This document shows positions 8,651 to 18,154 of a DNA stretch of 64,000 nucleotides, in pieces. Both the position numbers and the translations under genes were made by a program. Source of the stretch: Leptospira limi (lineage in GTDB: Bacteria > Spirochaetota > Leptospiria > Leptospirales > Leptospiraceae). The notes under the pieces were generated by a model that was not told the origin of the DNA, did not search any database, and worked only from the letters and a program-made list of their open reading frames with translations. Location: contig NZ_JAMQPV010000001.1 of assembly GCF_026151395.1 (NCBI RefSeq), forward strand, positions 930,001 through 994,000. The letters run 5' to 3'. The stretch's first letter is position 1. The number at the start of each line of letters is the position of its first letter.

Positions 8651-9884
8651 GTATTTCTTTGCCTAAATAATATACCGCTTCGATGGATCCGGGAAATTGG
8701 AATCCTTCAAATGGTGACCATCCGGACTTACTTTTAATCATAGATTTTTTAAATTCAACTGGTTTTTTTAAATTTAAGATAGAAAAATTTGCCGCATAAC
8801 CTTCGTTAATAATACCAACACCCTTTCCAAAATGTTTTGGTAAATAAGGAGCTACAAACTCCCCTGGATTTTTGGAACAGATTTTTGCTATTAAAGTCAT
8901 CGGAATGTTTAATTTCAATATCATATATGTGACAAAAAGTCCATATGTATCCAATTGTGAGATACCACTTGTTCCTTTTTGTTTTTCTTCGATGGAGTGT
9001 GGTGCATGATCGGTCGCTAAATAATCAATATGCCCATCAAGTATCCCTTTCACCATCGCTTCTCTATCTTCTCGGCCTCGGAGTGGAGGGTTCATTTGGA
9101 ACCATTTGTGATTGGTTTCTGTTAACATCTCCGTATCAAACATCAAATGAGTTGGAGTCACTTCACAGGTAACATTCACTCCTCGTTTTTTTGCTGAAAC
9201 GATCTTAGAAAGACCATCTTTTGTCGAGTAATGGCAAAGTTTTCCTTTCAGATTGTATTTCTCAATCAAATACAAAGCAAAATCAGTTGCGATTGTTTCC
9301 GCTTCTTTTGGCCTTCTTGTTTCGTGAGTGGGTTTGTCTTGGTTAGCGATGAGGATCTCTGGGTCTTCACAATGGAAACTCACATCCTGTCCATGGTAGT
9401 GTTTGATCACTTCTTCGAGGGATGGGTTGTCATGGAAAAAAAGTTCTCCAATGGAAGGACCCATAAACACTTTATAAGGAACTTTCTTTGTGAGTGGTTT
9501 TGTATGAGGACCTATGCCTGCGTATAATGTAATGTGGATAGGGGCTTTTTTGGTGAGCGCTTGTTTGGCGGAGTAGGATTCATCATCGATGGGTGGAACT
9601 GGATTGTTTGGCATATCAGCCACATGGATCACTCCACCATTAATGGCAGCAGCACTTGCTGATAAAAAATCTTCTTTGTAAGTATGTTTTTCACTCACAT
9701 CTTCTCTGGCGTGAATGTGAATGTCACCAAATCCAGGGAATATCACACAATCATCAGAAAACCGACGGGCATTCGGATCCAAATTTTCTTTAACATTTGT
9801 AATGAGTCCGGTTGTGACATCAAATTCGATCGTACCCAAAAATTCCCTCTCGTGGGTTACGATTTTTCCTGCGATTTTTTCCAT
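8640..9884 (-). CDS. pyrC: Dihydroorotase
   Basis: A 414-residue amidohydrolase of the multifunctional-type (class I) dihydroorotase group. It closes carbamoyl-aspartate to dihydroorotate in pyrimidine synthesis. The metal-binding HxH is H56/H58 (GDIHIHARE), followed by the lysine region YKVFMGPSIGE, HCEDPEI, CHYSTKDG and the late catalytic aspartate in ATDHAPHSIEEK. The start ATG at 9884 has GGG a few bases upstream. It is followed without a gap by the c-di-GMP protein. Other cyclic amidohydrolases such as allantoinase share the fold, but the motif set fits dihydroorotase best. A 22-base near-palindrome lies about 80-100 bases upstream of the start. Confidence 0.88.
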   Translation of the reverse strand: MEKIAGKIVTHEREFLGTIEFDVTTGLITNVKENLDPNARRFSDDCVIFPGFGDIHIHAREDVSEKHTYKEDFLSASAAAINGGVIHVADMPNNPVPPIDDESYSAKQALTKKAPIHITLYAGIGPHTKPLTKKVPYKVFMGPSIGELFFHDNPSLEEVIKHYHGQDVSFHCEDPEILIANQDKPTHETRRPKEAETIATDFALYLIEKYNLKGKLCHYSTKDGLSKIVSAKKRGVNVTCEVTPTHLMFDTEMLTETNHKWFQMNPPLRGREDREAMVKGILDGHIDYLATDHAPHSIEEKQKGTSGISQLDTYGLFVTYMILKLNIPMTLIAKICSKNPGEFVAPYLPKHFGKGVGIINEGYAANFSILNLKKPVEFKKSMIKSKSGWSPFEGFQFPGSIEAVYYLGKEIHAK

Positions 9885-9965
9885 AATGACCCTTTGATTC
9901 AGCAGATTCTAAGAGGGAAGGAAAGTTTCAAGGGAATTTACAGTCACTTTCACGGAAGAAAATCT

Positions 9966-9987
9966 CAAATCGACAATTGTTGATTTG
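9966..9987. promoter_or_regulatory. 22-bp near-perfect palindrome upstream of pyrC
   Basis: The sequence from CAAATC (9966) to GATTTG (9987) reads almost identically on both strands, with one mismatched pair (G9972/T9981). It lies in the 123-base gap between recQ and pyrC. It could be an operator for pyrC or part of the recQ 3' end; no T-run follows, so an intrinsic terminator is less likely. Confidence 0.4.
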
Positions 9988-10007
9988 TAAATGAGAAATG
10001 AATTGGA

Positions 10008-11861
10008 TTATTCCCACTTGGATAAAATTTCGATGATGTCATTTCCAAATCGTTCTACCTTGGCAGGCCCAACACCTTTTGTGGCTTCCAGTTCTGAAAG
10101 GTTTTTTGGTTTTCTTTCTGCAATCCGTTTGAGTACAGGATTTTGAAAGACCATAAACTTTTTCCATTTGAGTTGCCTTGCTTTACGATCACGGTAATTC
10201 ATCAGTTCTCTTAAGATTTGAGAATGTAATGTCGGAACCTTTTTTAGTTTTGTTTGTTTCCCATTCGTCTCATCAGAGTTAGATGATGCTTGTTTCACTT
10301 TTGTTTTGGAAAAATTCGGAAGGTATAATTTTGGGTATTTAGCACCAGCTACCAAAACTTTTTTTTCTTCTACCCAATTTTCTAATTTTGCGACAACTGC
10401 TTCTTCAGGAATTCCTTCCAATTTGCCGTGGAATGGATTTCGTTCCATTCTATAACGTAATACATCTTTAGTTCGTTTCCCCACTAAAGTTTTCGCAATG
10501 ATGTTTTTTCCAAAAACTGCTGGGTGTTCTTTCAAAAAATTTTGAATGGTTTCTTCTTCCCATTCTGAGAGTGGGTGTTCTCTTTTTTCATTTTTTTTCT
10601 GAATTTTGACTTTTTCAGATTCTAAAAATTTACTTCGATTGATGCTAACACCTGTTTCGGTACAGATATCACATTTTCCACAAGGAGAAATGGTTTCTCC
10701 AAAATAAGAACAAAGTTGGACTTGCCTACAAATTTCATTGTTTGCATATTCTTTGATAAATTTGAGTAAAGTGTCTCCGCCTTTGAAGTTTGTCTCCTTT
10801 GACAACATAAAGACTTGGGTGGCTACATCACCTGCTTTGTAAAACAAAACACATTCCGATGGTAAATTGTCTCGGCCAGCACGACCTGCTTCTTGGTAGT
10901 ATGCTTCGAGTGAGGCAGGAACTTGGTAGTGGATCACCAAACGTACGTCAGGTTGATCCATACCCATCCCAAATGCATTGGTGGCAACTAAGATAGGAAC
11001 TTTTCCAGAAGTATAGGCATTTTGTGTTCGTTCTCGGATCCCATCCGTTCGACCTGCATGGTACTTTCCAACTGAGAACCCGAAGTCTTTTAATAAATCA
11101 TACACTTCGTCTGTTTTTTTTCGAGTTGCACAGTACACAATGGCTCGACCTGGAAACTTTCTTCCATCCTTCCAAGGTTCGAGTAGTTCCATCAGTCGGT
11201 CTGCTTTGTCTCGTTCTTGGTTTGGGTATTCCACACTGAATTTTAGATTGGGGCGAAAAAAGGTAGATAAAACAACGTTAGGTGAACGCATTCCAAGAGA
11301 TGCCTGGACATCTGTTTGTACTTTTTCGGTTGCTGTTGCCGTGAGAGCTAAGATGGGAAAACTAGGATTCGGATGCCTTTCTCGTAAAACATGGATTTGG
11401 CGGTATTCGGGCCGAAAGTCATGTCCCCACTGTGATACACAATGTGCTTCATCCACAACCAAAGAAAATAGTTTCATCTCACGAAAAATTCGTAAAAACC
11501 CGTTTGAGAGTGCTCGTTCGGGGGATACGAGTAAAACACGAAGTTCCCCTCTGACTGCTTTTGAAAGAATCGTCATTTGTTCCACTTCGTCTTGGGTGGA
11601 ATTACAAAAGGCAGCTGGAATTCCTTTTGCAAGTAAACTTTCCATTTGGTCTTTCATCAGGGCGATGAGTGGAGATATAACAAGCGTTAGTTTGTCTTTT
11701 TGGATCGCAGCAGGTAATTGGTAAATAAGGGACTTTCCAGCACCAGTCGGTAAAATGGCAAGAGTGTCCTGACCATCTAAAACCGATTGAATGGCTTCCC
11801 TTTGGCCTGGGCGAAATTCTGAAAAACCGAATTTGGTTTTGAGTTCCGAAAAAAGATCCAA
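10008..11861 (-). CDS. recQ: ATP-dependent DNA helicase RecQ
   Basis: A 617-residue superfamily 2 helicase that unwinds DNA 3' to 5' in recombination and repair. Walker A is [13 protein letters not shown], the Walker B box is [19 protein letters not shown], and motif VI is [14 protein letters not shown] zinc-binding region follows ([19 protein letters not shown]), then a winged-helix region and a C-terminal HRDC-like segment ([20 protein letters not shown]). The length matches E. coli RecQ. The start is TTG at 11861, with only a weak ribosome-binding site. It diverges from the MBOAT gene with 113 bases between the starts. Confidence 0.95.
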   Translation of the reverse strand: MDLFSELKTKFGFSEFRPGQREAIQSVLDGQDTLAILPTGAGKSLIYQLPAAIQKDKLTLVISPLIALMKDQMESLLAKGIPAAFCNSTQDEVEQMTILSKAVRGELRVLLVSPERALSNGFLRIFREMKLFSLVVDEAHCVSQWGHDFRPEYRQIHVLRERHPNPSFPILALTATATEKVQTDVQASLGMRSPNVVLSTFFRPNLKFSVEYPNQERDKADRLMELLEPWKDGRKFPGRAIVYCATRKKTDEVYDLLKDFGFSVGKYHAGRTDGIRERTQNAYTSGKVPILVATNAFGMGMDQPDVRLVIHYQVPASLEAYYQEAGRAGRDNLPSECVLFYKAGDVATQVFMLSKETNFKGGDTLLKFIKEYANNEICRQVQLCSYFGETISPCGKCDICTETGVSINRSKFLESEKVKIQKKNEKREHPLSEWEEETIQNFLKEHPAVFGKNIIAKTLVGKRTKDVLRYRMERNPFHGKLEGIPEEAVVAKLENWVEEKKVLVAGAKYPKLYLPNFSKTKVKQASSNSDETNGKQTKLKKVPTLHSQILRELMNYRDRKARQLKWKKFMVFQNPVLKRIAERKPKNLSELEATKGVGPAKVERFGNDIIEILSKWE

Positions 11862-11974
11862 AGTAACTCTTAGATTTATGGGAAATAGGAACGGGTCAAC
11901 GATAAGATTCTCCCTTTTGGGCTCATTTTTGAATTTTACAGAAACGGCTAACCTTGAAATTGTAACGAAGACCG

Positions 11975-13531
11975 ATGCTTTTTAACACTTTTGTATTTTT
12001 ATTATTCTTTCTAATCGTGTATTCGGTCTTTTTATGTTTTGGTTGGTTTGCCAAAAAACAAAAATGGGCATACCGAGCACAAAACCTATGGTTACTGTTT
12101 GCCTCTTATTTTTTTTACGGATGGTGGGAATGGTTTTTTCTCACCCTCATTTTAATCAGCACCATCATTGATTATGTGGCAGCAAGGTCCATTGAATCCT
12201 CCCAAAACCAAATGTTTCGGAGGATCTACTTAGCAGTTTCGATTTTTGCCAATCTGGGCCTCCTTTTTACCATGAAGTACTATGATTTTTTTGCAGTGAA
12301 TCTTGTTGATTCTTGGAACCAAATAGCCATTTGGTTTGGAGGTAGTATGGCTACAGATTCAAGTACCTACTTACTCAAAAACATTGTGCTCCCTGTGGGG
12401 ATTAGTTTTTACACCTTCCAAACAATGTCGTATACGATTGATGTGTATAGACAACAAATCAAAGCTGAAAAAGATTTTTTTGATTTTGCTTTGTTTGTGA
12501 ATTTTTTCCCACAACTCGTAGCAGGTCCAATTGAAAGGGCACAAGACTTACTACCCCAACTCAAAGCACCTAAGTTTCCTACCATAGATGGTGTACAAAA
12601 AGGTTTGTACGATATCCTACTTGGTTACTTTATGAAAGTATATGTAGCTGATAATTTGGCTACATATGTAGATCAGGTATTTTTTGCAGGCAAATCATTT
12701 TATACGCAAAATCCAACAATCATCCAGTCTATGGACGGCTCGCAAGTATTTGCTGGCGGATTTTTATTTATGACTCAAATTTATTGTGATTTTGCTGGTT
12801 ATTCTTTTATTGCTCTAGGGATTTCTAGGTTACTTGGTGTGACTCTTACAGTGAACTTTGAAACTCCTGAATTTTCTAAAACACCTACAGAGTTTTGGAA
12901 TCGTTGGCATGTAACACTGAATCGTTGGTTTCGCGATTATATTTATATTTCACTCGGTGGCAGTAAATACGGAAAGTTTGCCCAATACCGAAATTTATGC
13001 GTTATCTTCTTTTTGTCTGGGCTTTGGCATGGAGCCAATTGGACATTCATCACTTGGGGTTGTTTACAAGGTTTGTATACCATGATTTATCTGATTTTCT
13101 TTGCAAAAAAGAAAGAAGATTTAGGTGATAAAACAATCGATTCCTCAATTTCCATTTCCTCTAAACTTTCACAGATCCTAACGGGAACACTCAGTCGAAT
13201 CTTAGTTTTAACATTGATTGCATTTAGTGCTGTCGCATTTCGATCTTATGACGCGAATATGATGTTTGTTTACTTTCAGAAATCCTTAAGTGTTTGGACT
13301 TGGGACTTTTCTCCTAATAATAATGTGAAAAATATGTTTGGACTTTGGGAAGAATACTTCAAAATTTCTTTGCCACTGCTTATCTTAGATGGTATCACTT
13401 ATTTCAAAAAAGAAAGGTATTGGATTTTTTTAACACACCCACTCATCCAAGCATTTGTACTATCATTTATGGCATTTCTCATCCTCACAAGAGGAGTATT
13501 CGGAAAAGAGGTAATTTACTTTGCGTTCTAA
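11975..13531 (+). CDS. MBOAT family membrane-bound O-acyltransferase
   Basis: A 518-residue polytopic membrane protein of the AlgI/DltB type, which moves acyl groups across or within the membrane onto extracytoplasmic polymers. The family hallmarks are visible: [40 protein letters not shown] and the catalytic histidine in [13 protein letters not shown]. Its stop overlaps the start of the next gene, a DUF1574-like protein, by 11 bases. In alginate and similar systems the MBOAT enzyme works with an SGNH-type partner that completes transfer, and the neighbour has SGNH-like features, so they probably act as a pair. The acceptor is unknown. Confidence 0.93.
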   Translation: MLFNTFVFLLFFLIVYSVFLCFGWFAKKQKWAYRAQNLWLLFASYFFYGWWEWFFLTLILISTIIDYVAARSIESSQNQMFRRIYLAVSIFANLGLLFTMKYYDFFAVNLVDSWNQIAIWFGGSMATDSSTYLLKNIVLPVGISFYTFQTMSYTIDVYRQQIKAEKDFFDFALFVNFFPQLVAGPIERAQDLLPQLKAPKFPTIDGVQKGLYDILLGYFMKVYVADNLATYVDQVFFAGKSFYTQNPTIIQSMDGSQVFAGGFLFMTQIYCDFAGYSFIALGISRLLGVTLTVNFETPEFSKTPTEFWNRWHVTLNRWFRDYIYISLGGSKYGKFAQYRNLCVIFFLSGLWHGANWTFITWGCLQGLYTMIYLIFFAKKKEDLGDKTIDSSISISSKLSQILTGTLSRILVLTLIAFSAVAFRSYDANMMFVYFQKSLSVWTWDFSPNNNVKNMFGLWEEYFKISLPLLILDGITYFKKERYWIFLTHPLIQAFVLSFMAFLILTRGVFGKEVIYFAF

Positions 13532-14786
13532 ATTTTTAGGCATAGGTCTTACTCTTTTATTCTTTTTGGTTTTAGAAATCACTGTACGTGTCACGGGAAT
13601 TCATTATTTAGAACAACCAGAAATCTTTTTTGTCAATCTAAAGAAAAACTTTGTCGAATCTGGCAAAGGTGACGCCGATATCATCGTGTTAGGTGACTCA
13701 AGATCCATGGCACTTGCCGGATATGCAAAAGACAATAAAACAGAGTATTCTGTTTACAACCATAGTCTGCCTGCGATGGGACCAAAATATTACCGATTCT
13801 TTTTGGATAAATACTTAAAAAAGGGAAACGAAAAACCAAAAATGGTTTTGTTTGCCGCCTCGCCAAAGTTATACGCAACTGGTTACGGCCCTCCTTTGTA
13901 CGATCCTGACGCAAAGGTTGTGAAAGAAAATGAAACCATCTCAAACTTTATGAAACGGAGATGGAACGAAGGGATTGAAAAAAACTTTTTTAGACCACAA
14001 ACAAAATCCAATGTGATTAGTTATAGTGGGAAACAAGAAGATGCCAACCAAATCCTTTGGGAGTTTTTTGGACATAGATACCTCCACCAGTTTACCTTTG
14101 CCGAATTAGCAGAACAATATTCTGGTGTAGAGCGACTGTTTATTTTATCGAAAGCCACACCACTTTTGTACGAATCCTTCCGATTCCACGGTGCCATTCG
14201 AAATGCACTTAGTGTATCCAATTGGAAAGTAGACAAACAATACAAAGAAAAATCCATCTTTTGTGAAGCATGTGAAAATATAGAAGCAGGTTTATGCAAA
14301 CCATCCTCTTCCCAACTCGAAGACAATTTGACCATCGAAGACCAGATCACTCGTCATTTTGGGAAATATAATATTTCCAATCGATTGAAACCAGAGTTAG
14401 TGCTTTTTTCAAAAGAAATGATTCGGAAGGAATTGGATGCGGAATTAAAAAATCCAAACATTGATTTTGATCCTAATCCAGATTTTGTCGTATTAGAAGA
14501 TTTGATCCGATACACACAGGAACAAGGCATTCAATTTGGAATGGTATATTTGCCGTGGATCAAAGAACGCCAAGAGTCTCCTGAATCGAAGGCTCTTCTT
14601 TCCAAGTTAATCATTTTTTTCCAAAACCATCCAGCTACAAAACTCTTCTTCTTTCCTGAATCTTCCTACCCCGCAGAGCGTTTTGTAGATAATATCCATT
14701 ACGATTGCCGGGGAGAAAAACGGGTAAACGAAGAATTCCGCCAATTTGTTCTTCCTCAGGTCTTTCGTTTTTTATCTTCCAAATAA
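13521..14786 (+). CDS. DUF1574-like / SGNH-type partner of the MBOAT acyltransferase
   Basis: A 421-residue protein with one N-terminal membrane anchor (FLGIGLTLLFFLVLEITVRV) and an extracytoplasmic domain. IIVLGDSRSMAL near residue 55 resembles the GDS block of SGNH hydrolases and DltD/AlgX-type acyltransferases; YDCRGEKRVNEEF near the C-terminus could supply a late acidic or histidine residue (DNIHYD). The start is TTG at 13521 with AGAGG nine bases upstream, and no ATG lies in frame nearby. It overlaps the MBOAT gene by 11 bases. DUF1574 proteins are known mainly from Leptospira; the acyltransferase role is inferred from the GDSRS motif and the neighbour. Confidence 0.8.
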   Translation: MRSKFLGIGLTLLFFLVLEITVRVTGIHYLEQPEIFFVNLKKNFVESGKGDADIIVLGDSRSMALAGYAKDNKTEYSVYNHSLPAMGPKYYRFFLDKYLKKGNEKPKMVLFAASPKLYATGYGPPLYDPDAKVVKENETISNFMKRRWNEGIEKNFFRPQTKSNVISYSGKQEDANQILWEFFGHRYLHQFTFAELAEQYSGVERLFILSKATPLLYESFRFHGAIRNALSVSNWKVDKQYKEKSIFCEACENIEAGLCKPSSSQLEDNLTIEDQITRHFGKYNISNRLKPELVLFSKEMIRKELDAELKNPNIDFDPNPDFVVLEDLIRYTQEQGIQFGMVYLPWIKERQESPESKALLSKLIIFFQNHPATKLFFFPESSYPAERFVDNIHYDCRGEKRVNEEFRQFVLPQVFRFLSSK

Positions 14787-14857
14787 AAATCCAATTGATT
14801 TCCGATTTCGAGTGTTGGAGAATGAGGCACTCCATTCGGATAAGAGGAAACCCAATC

Positions 14858-16564
14858 ATGTTTTCGTTTCGAAACATATTTGTTTGTATTCTATCTGCCT
14901 ATTTCATCGGATCACCGATACTAGCGCAGAACCGTTATGCGTTGTTCATAGGAACTAACTACAAAGGGAACACTGCTAAAATCCCTGAGTTGAATCTCTG
15001 TGAAGCCGATGCGAATTTTTTAAAAGAGAAAATCCAAAAAAAAGGAAACTTCAAGGATATCAAAGTCCTGTTAGGTTCCATGGTAACTCGGGATAATGTC
15101 AAAAATGCAATCACCCAAATCGGAAAAGTAGCTGGGAAAGAAGATTCTGTATTTTTGTATTTCTCTGGACATGGGATGTACATGAAAGATGCGAAGGCCA
15201 AAAATGGAATGCGTAACTATTTAATTTGTTACGATCGACCGCATATTTCCGATGAAGAACTCAATGAATTTTTAACAGATATCAAATCCCCCAAAACAGT
15301 CCTTGTGATGGATTGTTGTTATTCGGGAGGGATTGCCAAAAAAGGAAAAAACACTCGTGGTGCCGCAGAAATTCCCATTGCCCAAGGCAATGACGGGGTT
15401 GTCCGCCAAAATGCAGAAGATTATTTTTTCCAAGACAAAGCCGTCATTTCCTCTTCCGATGATGACCAAACTTCCATCGAAGTAGGGGGAACCATCAACC
15501 ATGGTATCTTCACTTACAATTTTGGAAATGCACTCGAAAAGGCCGACCTCAACAAAGACAGTGTGGTCACTGCCTTAGAAGCATTTTTTGTCGCAAAAGA
15601 AGAAACTGTGAGGATGGCTCGTCAATTCAACCACGAACAAACCCCACAAGTTTCAGGGAATGCTGCAGGGATTTTTCTTTCTGGGGCCCCTCAACCGCAA
15701 ACTCCTCCGCCAAAACCACCGAATGTTGTGGTGAATGTTCCCATCACTCCTGTGGAAACAACCACACCTAACAACAACCAAACCACAACTCCAGTCACAC
15801 CGGAGCCAGAACCAACCCCTGCGAATGAAACGACTGTGGTCATCCCACCAATCACGGAAGTGGAACCTCCAGCTCCTCCTTCTGTCTCGACTGGGAACAT
15901 CCTCATCCGGACATCCATCATCAAAGACAAGTCGTATGGCGGAGCAGCAACGAAGTCTCCTTATGACCTACTGAACAAACAAGGCAAACTTAGGTCTTCC
16001 ACTCCAGAAGGCAAAGTGCGTGCCATTAAAGTGTTAGTGGATGACCAGGAATACAATGCACAAGTGACAACGGAAAAATCAAAGATTTGGGGTTCTATCA
16101 CGAGGAACGGAACTCTGATCCCTGGCGATATCTACAATGTGAAGATAGACAACCTTCCGGCAGGTGTTCACCAAATTGAAATCCGTGCTGATAATTACCC
16201 TATCTACAAAACAGCGACTGCGGTGATTCCGAAACAAACGGTCACAGTCGATACAACGAGTTCGATGGATGGATTTGGTGCCATTCGGGGGAGAGTTTTC
16301 TTCAAAACGTTGGACAATCCGATTGAAAAACACCCAATTTACATGCCAACAGTTGTGTCTACGAACCAAATCTTTAAGGTCACAACAGACAAGGATGGAT
16401 ACTTTTGGTTTACCAATCTAAAACCAGGGAAATACGAAATCAGAGCCAGTTTTATGGAAGAAATGAAACTCGAAAACTCTGAGATTGTTGTAAAACCGGG
16501 GGAAGTGACAACAGTTGAGATCATCCTCAATAAAAAATTGAGTTATACCAAAACCAAATACTAA
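14858..16564 (+). CDS. Secreted caspase-family peptidase with C-terminal carboxypeptidase-regulatory-like domain
   Basis: From ATG 14858 (AGAGGAAA upstream) the product has 568 residues. It starts with a signal peptide ending near LAQ. Residues 25-300 form a caspase/metacaspase p20-like domain with His105 in YFSGHGMY and the cysteine pair in MDCCYSGG, where DxCxSG points to Cys154. A calcium-loop-like segment DLNKDSVVTALEAF follows. A proline- and threonine-rich linker (about 305-375) leads to a beta-rich tail, whose last part (RGRVFFKTLDNP, TTDKDGYFWFTNLKPGKYEI) resembles carboxypeptidase regulatory-like folds. The dyad appears intact, so cleavage after basic residues is plausible. An upstream in-frame ATG at 14822 is less likely. 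Confidence 0.87.
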   Translation: MFSFRNIFVCILSAYFIGSPILAQNRYALFIGTNYKGNTAKIPELNLCEADANFLKEKIQKKGNFKDIKVLLGSMVTRDNVKNAITQIGKVAGKEDSVFLYFSGHGMYMKDAKAKNGMRNYLICYDRPHISDEELNEFLTDIKSPKTVLVMDCCYSGGIAKKGKNTRGAAEIPIAQGNDGVVRQNAEDYFFQDKAVISSSDDDQTSIEVGGTINHGIFTYNFGNALEKADLNKDSVVTALEAFFVAKEETVRMARQFNHEQTPQVSGNAAGIFLSGAPQPQTPPPKPPNVVVNVPITPVETTTPNNNQTTTPVTPEPEPTPANETTVVIPPITEVEPPAPPSVSTGNILIRTSIIKDKSYGGAATKSPYDLLNKQGKLRSSTPEGKVRAIKVLVDDQEYNAQVTTEKSKIWGSITRNGTLIPGDIYNVKIDNLPAGVHQIEIRADNYPIYKTATAVIPKQTVTVDTTSSMDGFGAIRGRVFFKTLDNPIEKHPIYMPTVVSTNQIFKVTTDKDGYFWFTNLKPGKYEIRASFMEEMKLENSEIVVKPGEVTTVEIILNKKLSYTKTKY

Positions 16565-16622
16565 TCCAAACCAATGCGGAAGGGAAGGAAACTGTCCCTT
16601 CCAGCCAAGTTCTTTGGTAAAA

Positions 16623-16648
16623 GGCCCTCAAACGAGGGTCTTTTTTTT
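16623..16648 (+). terminator. Intrinsic terminator after the caspase-family gene
   Basis: The stem GGCCCTC (16623-16629) pairs with GAGGGTC (16634-16640), with one G-T pair, around the loop AAAC, and is followed by eight T (16641-16648). It lies 58 bases after the stop codon. Confidence 0.9.
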
Positions 16649-16761
16649 AGGGAGGCAAGAGTTTCACCCATCTGCCGGTGTTTTTTTTGATAGTTCCTAA
16701 CCCAAAGAATGGACCAATTTTACTCGTATCCATCCATTTTGAGCCCAAAACCCCTCAAAAT

Positions 16762-16796
16762 GATTAATATTAATCTGAATTTGATTAATATTAATC
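16762..16796. promoter_or_regulatory. Two identical 14-bp palindromes spaced 21 bp apart
   Basis: GATTAATATTAATC occurs at 16762-16775 and again at 16783-16796. Each copy is its own exact reverse complement, and the repeat distance is 21 bp, two turns of the helix, so two dimers would bind the same face of the DNA. The pair lies about 150 bases upstream of the small exported protein gene at 16944. The likely role is an operator or activator site for that gene; the regulator is unknown. Confidence 0.6.
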
Positions 16797-16943
16797 CAGA
16801 ATGAAATATTTTTCCATGATTTCGGTGAAATCGAGGTTTTTTTGAAGTTTTTACGATTGAAATTAATCCTTATTTTTGGAATCGTATAGTCATAAAGAAA
16901 AAGGGAATCGGAAAAAGAGGTTCCCAGATCTAGAGAGGATCAC

Positions 16944-17309
16944 ATGAAAACAACAAAAATAATCGCAACAGGGATCTTAGCAATGGGACTTGCAACAGCA
17001 AATCTACATGCTTTAGACACAAACGAAAGATTAGAGCTTTTGGAGTCTGCTATGATTGAACAAGCAACAACTCCAGCGCAAAAATCTGCAGTTTCAGAAT
17101 ACCTTGCAAGTGTTGCGAAAGAAAAAACAGAATTGGCTCAAGCTCTTCGTGATAGAGCTGGATCAACTAGAGGTGGTAAAGCTCTTAGCCAAATGAACGA
17201 GAAGAAAGAACTTCTTCGTCGTGCTGAGGCTCTTGAAAAAGAAGCTAAAAAATACCAAACTGTCTCTATGGACATGCGTGCAGAGTCCATGCAGGTAGCT
17301 CACAACTAA
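16944..17309 (+). CDS. Small exported helical protein of unknown function
   Basis: A 121-residue protein with a clear signal peptide (MKTTKIIATGILAMGLATANLHA, cleavage near HALD), leaving about 98 residues. The mature part has no cysteine, is rich in Ala, Glu, Lys and Gln and probably forms a helical or coiled-coil structure (LAQALRDRAG, EKKELLRRAEALEKEAKK). I do not recognise the family; it would be periplasmic or outer-membrane associated. GAGAGG sits before the ATG, the gene stands alone between two terminators, and its upstream region has the paired palindromes. This suggests a separately controlled and possibly well expressed gene. Confidence 0.85.
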   Translation: MKTTKIIATGILAMGLATANLHALDTNERLELLESAMIEQATTPAQKSAVSEYLASVAKEKTELAQALRDRAGSTRGGKALSQMNEKKELLRRAEALEKEAKKYQTVSMDMRAESMQVAHN

Positions 17310-17311
17310 GC

Positions 17312-17330
17312 ACTCAATTTCCAATTGAGT
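17312..17330 (+). repeat. Eight-bp hairpin just after the stop codon
   Basis: ACTCAATT (17312-17319) pairs perfectly with AATTGAGT (17323-17330) around TCC. It precedes the main terminator by 10 bases and may protect the transcript end. Confidence 0.6.
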
Positions 17331-17340
17331 CTCGCGAGAA

Positions 17341-17366
17341 AGGTCAGGTTCGCCTGGCCTTTTTTT
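17341..17366 (+). terminator. Intrinsic terminator with TTCG loop
   Basis: The stem AGGTCAGG (17341-17348) pairs with CCTGGCCT (17353-17360), with one T-G pair, around the stable tetraloop TTCG, followed by a T-run through 17366. It closes the small exported protein gene and insulates ftsQ. Confidence 0.92.
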
Positions 17367-17421
17367 ATGCCCTGCTGATAAATGCTTTCCAAACTATCTA
17401 ACTATGTGACATAATCAATAT

Positions 17422-18153
17422 ATGGTTGACACCCCCCAAGAAATCAAAGAAAAACGATTTGGGCGTGTGATTCCGATCCTCCTTGTTTTCTCAGGGCTTC
17501 TGGCTCTCGGATTGGTATTTAGATGGGGTAGGCCAGTCAAACCAGTCGATCGTGTGGAATGGGAAGGTCAAAAATACCTGACTCCAACGAACCTTTTGGT
17601 TTACTTAGGAACGGATGCAGAGTCACCCAATATAAGTGATTGGAAGGATTGGGAAACAAAACTCTCCCGTCATCCTCGGATCAAAAAAGTTCGAATCACA
17701 AGAGATCCAGATGGATTTCTATTGGTTCATATAGAGGAGAAAGTCGCAGAATTTGTCATACATATAGGAAGTTCTTTATACGAAGTGGATGAAAATTTGG
17801 AGATATTATCCAAAGACCAAGTTTTAAATACCCATTTAATTGTCATTAGCGGGTCATTCGTTGTTGGAGAACATAAACTAGAAGGCAGACAGATTTTTGA
17901 TATTACCAAAGAAATGCGATATGCCCTATCTCTTTACCCTGCACTTTTCACTCGAATTTCTGAATTAGTCGCTGAACGTGACGGTAATTATACCATGTAC
18001 TTAAAATCACCAAAATCAATGAAAGTTTTTATCGGTGATAAATTAGAATTAAACGTATTTCGTAAATTATATGCATCTCTTGCTTATATGGAAGCAGAAT
18101 CCATCAAAGCAGTCTCTATTGATTTAAGAGGAGAAGACGCAGTATACCATTAA
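17422..18153 (+). CDS. ftsQ: Cell division protein FtsQ/DivIB
   Basis: A 243-residue bitopic protein: a short cytoplasmic N-terminus, one membrane helix ([17 protein letters not shown], about residues 19-35), then a POTRA domain ([40 protein letters not shown]) and a beta domain. FtsQ links the FtsBL pair to the division machinery. Sequence identity in this family is low, so the call rests on the topology, the POTRA pattern and the position directly before ftsA and ftsZ. The stop is one base from the ftsA start, so the genes form one operon. Confidence 0.87.
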   Translation: MVDTPQEIKEKRFGRVIPILLVFSGLLALGLVFRWGRPVKPVDRVEWEGQKYLTPTNLLVYLGTDAESPNISDWKDWETKLSRHPRIKKVRITRDPDGFLLVHIEEKVAEFVIHIGSSLYEVDENLEILSKDQVLNTHLIVISGSFVVGEHKLEGRQIFDITKEMRYALSLYPALFTRISELVAERDGNYTMYLKSPKSMKVFIGDKLELNVFRKLYASLAYMEAESIKAVSIDLRGEDAVYH

Positions 18154-18154
18154 T

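Larger units (their letters stand above)
16565..16943. other. 379-base intergenic region
   Basis: This is the only gene-free stretch above 300 bases. It contains the terminator of the caspase gene (16623-16648), the tandem palindromes at 16762-16796 and the leader of the gene at 16944. A possible minus-10 element TATAGT lies at 16885-16890, but the best minus-35 (TTGAAA, 16857-16862) is 22 bases away, so the promoter is uncertain. GAGAGG sits 7-12 bases before the start codon as a good ribosome-binding site. I see no small reading frame or RNA gene in it. Confidence 0.6.

Noticed and set aside
14705..14857. Extension of the caspase-family gene upstream of 14858
   Set aside because: The extra codons overlap the preceding gene and put charged residues before the signal peptide; AGAGGAAA supports the ATG at 14858.
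15691..15930. A Gly/Val/Thr-rich minus-strand frame with repeat-like sequence
   Set aside because: It is the complement of the proline/threonine-rich linker of the caspase-family protein, so the repeats are a by-product.
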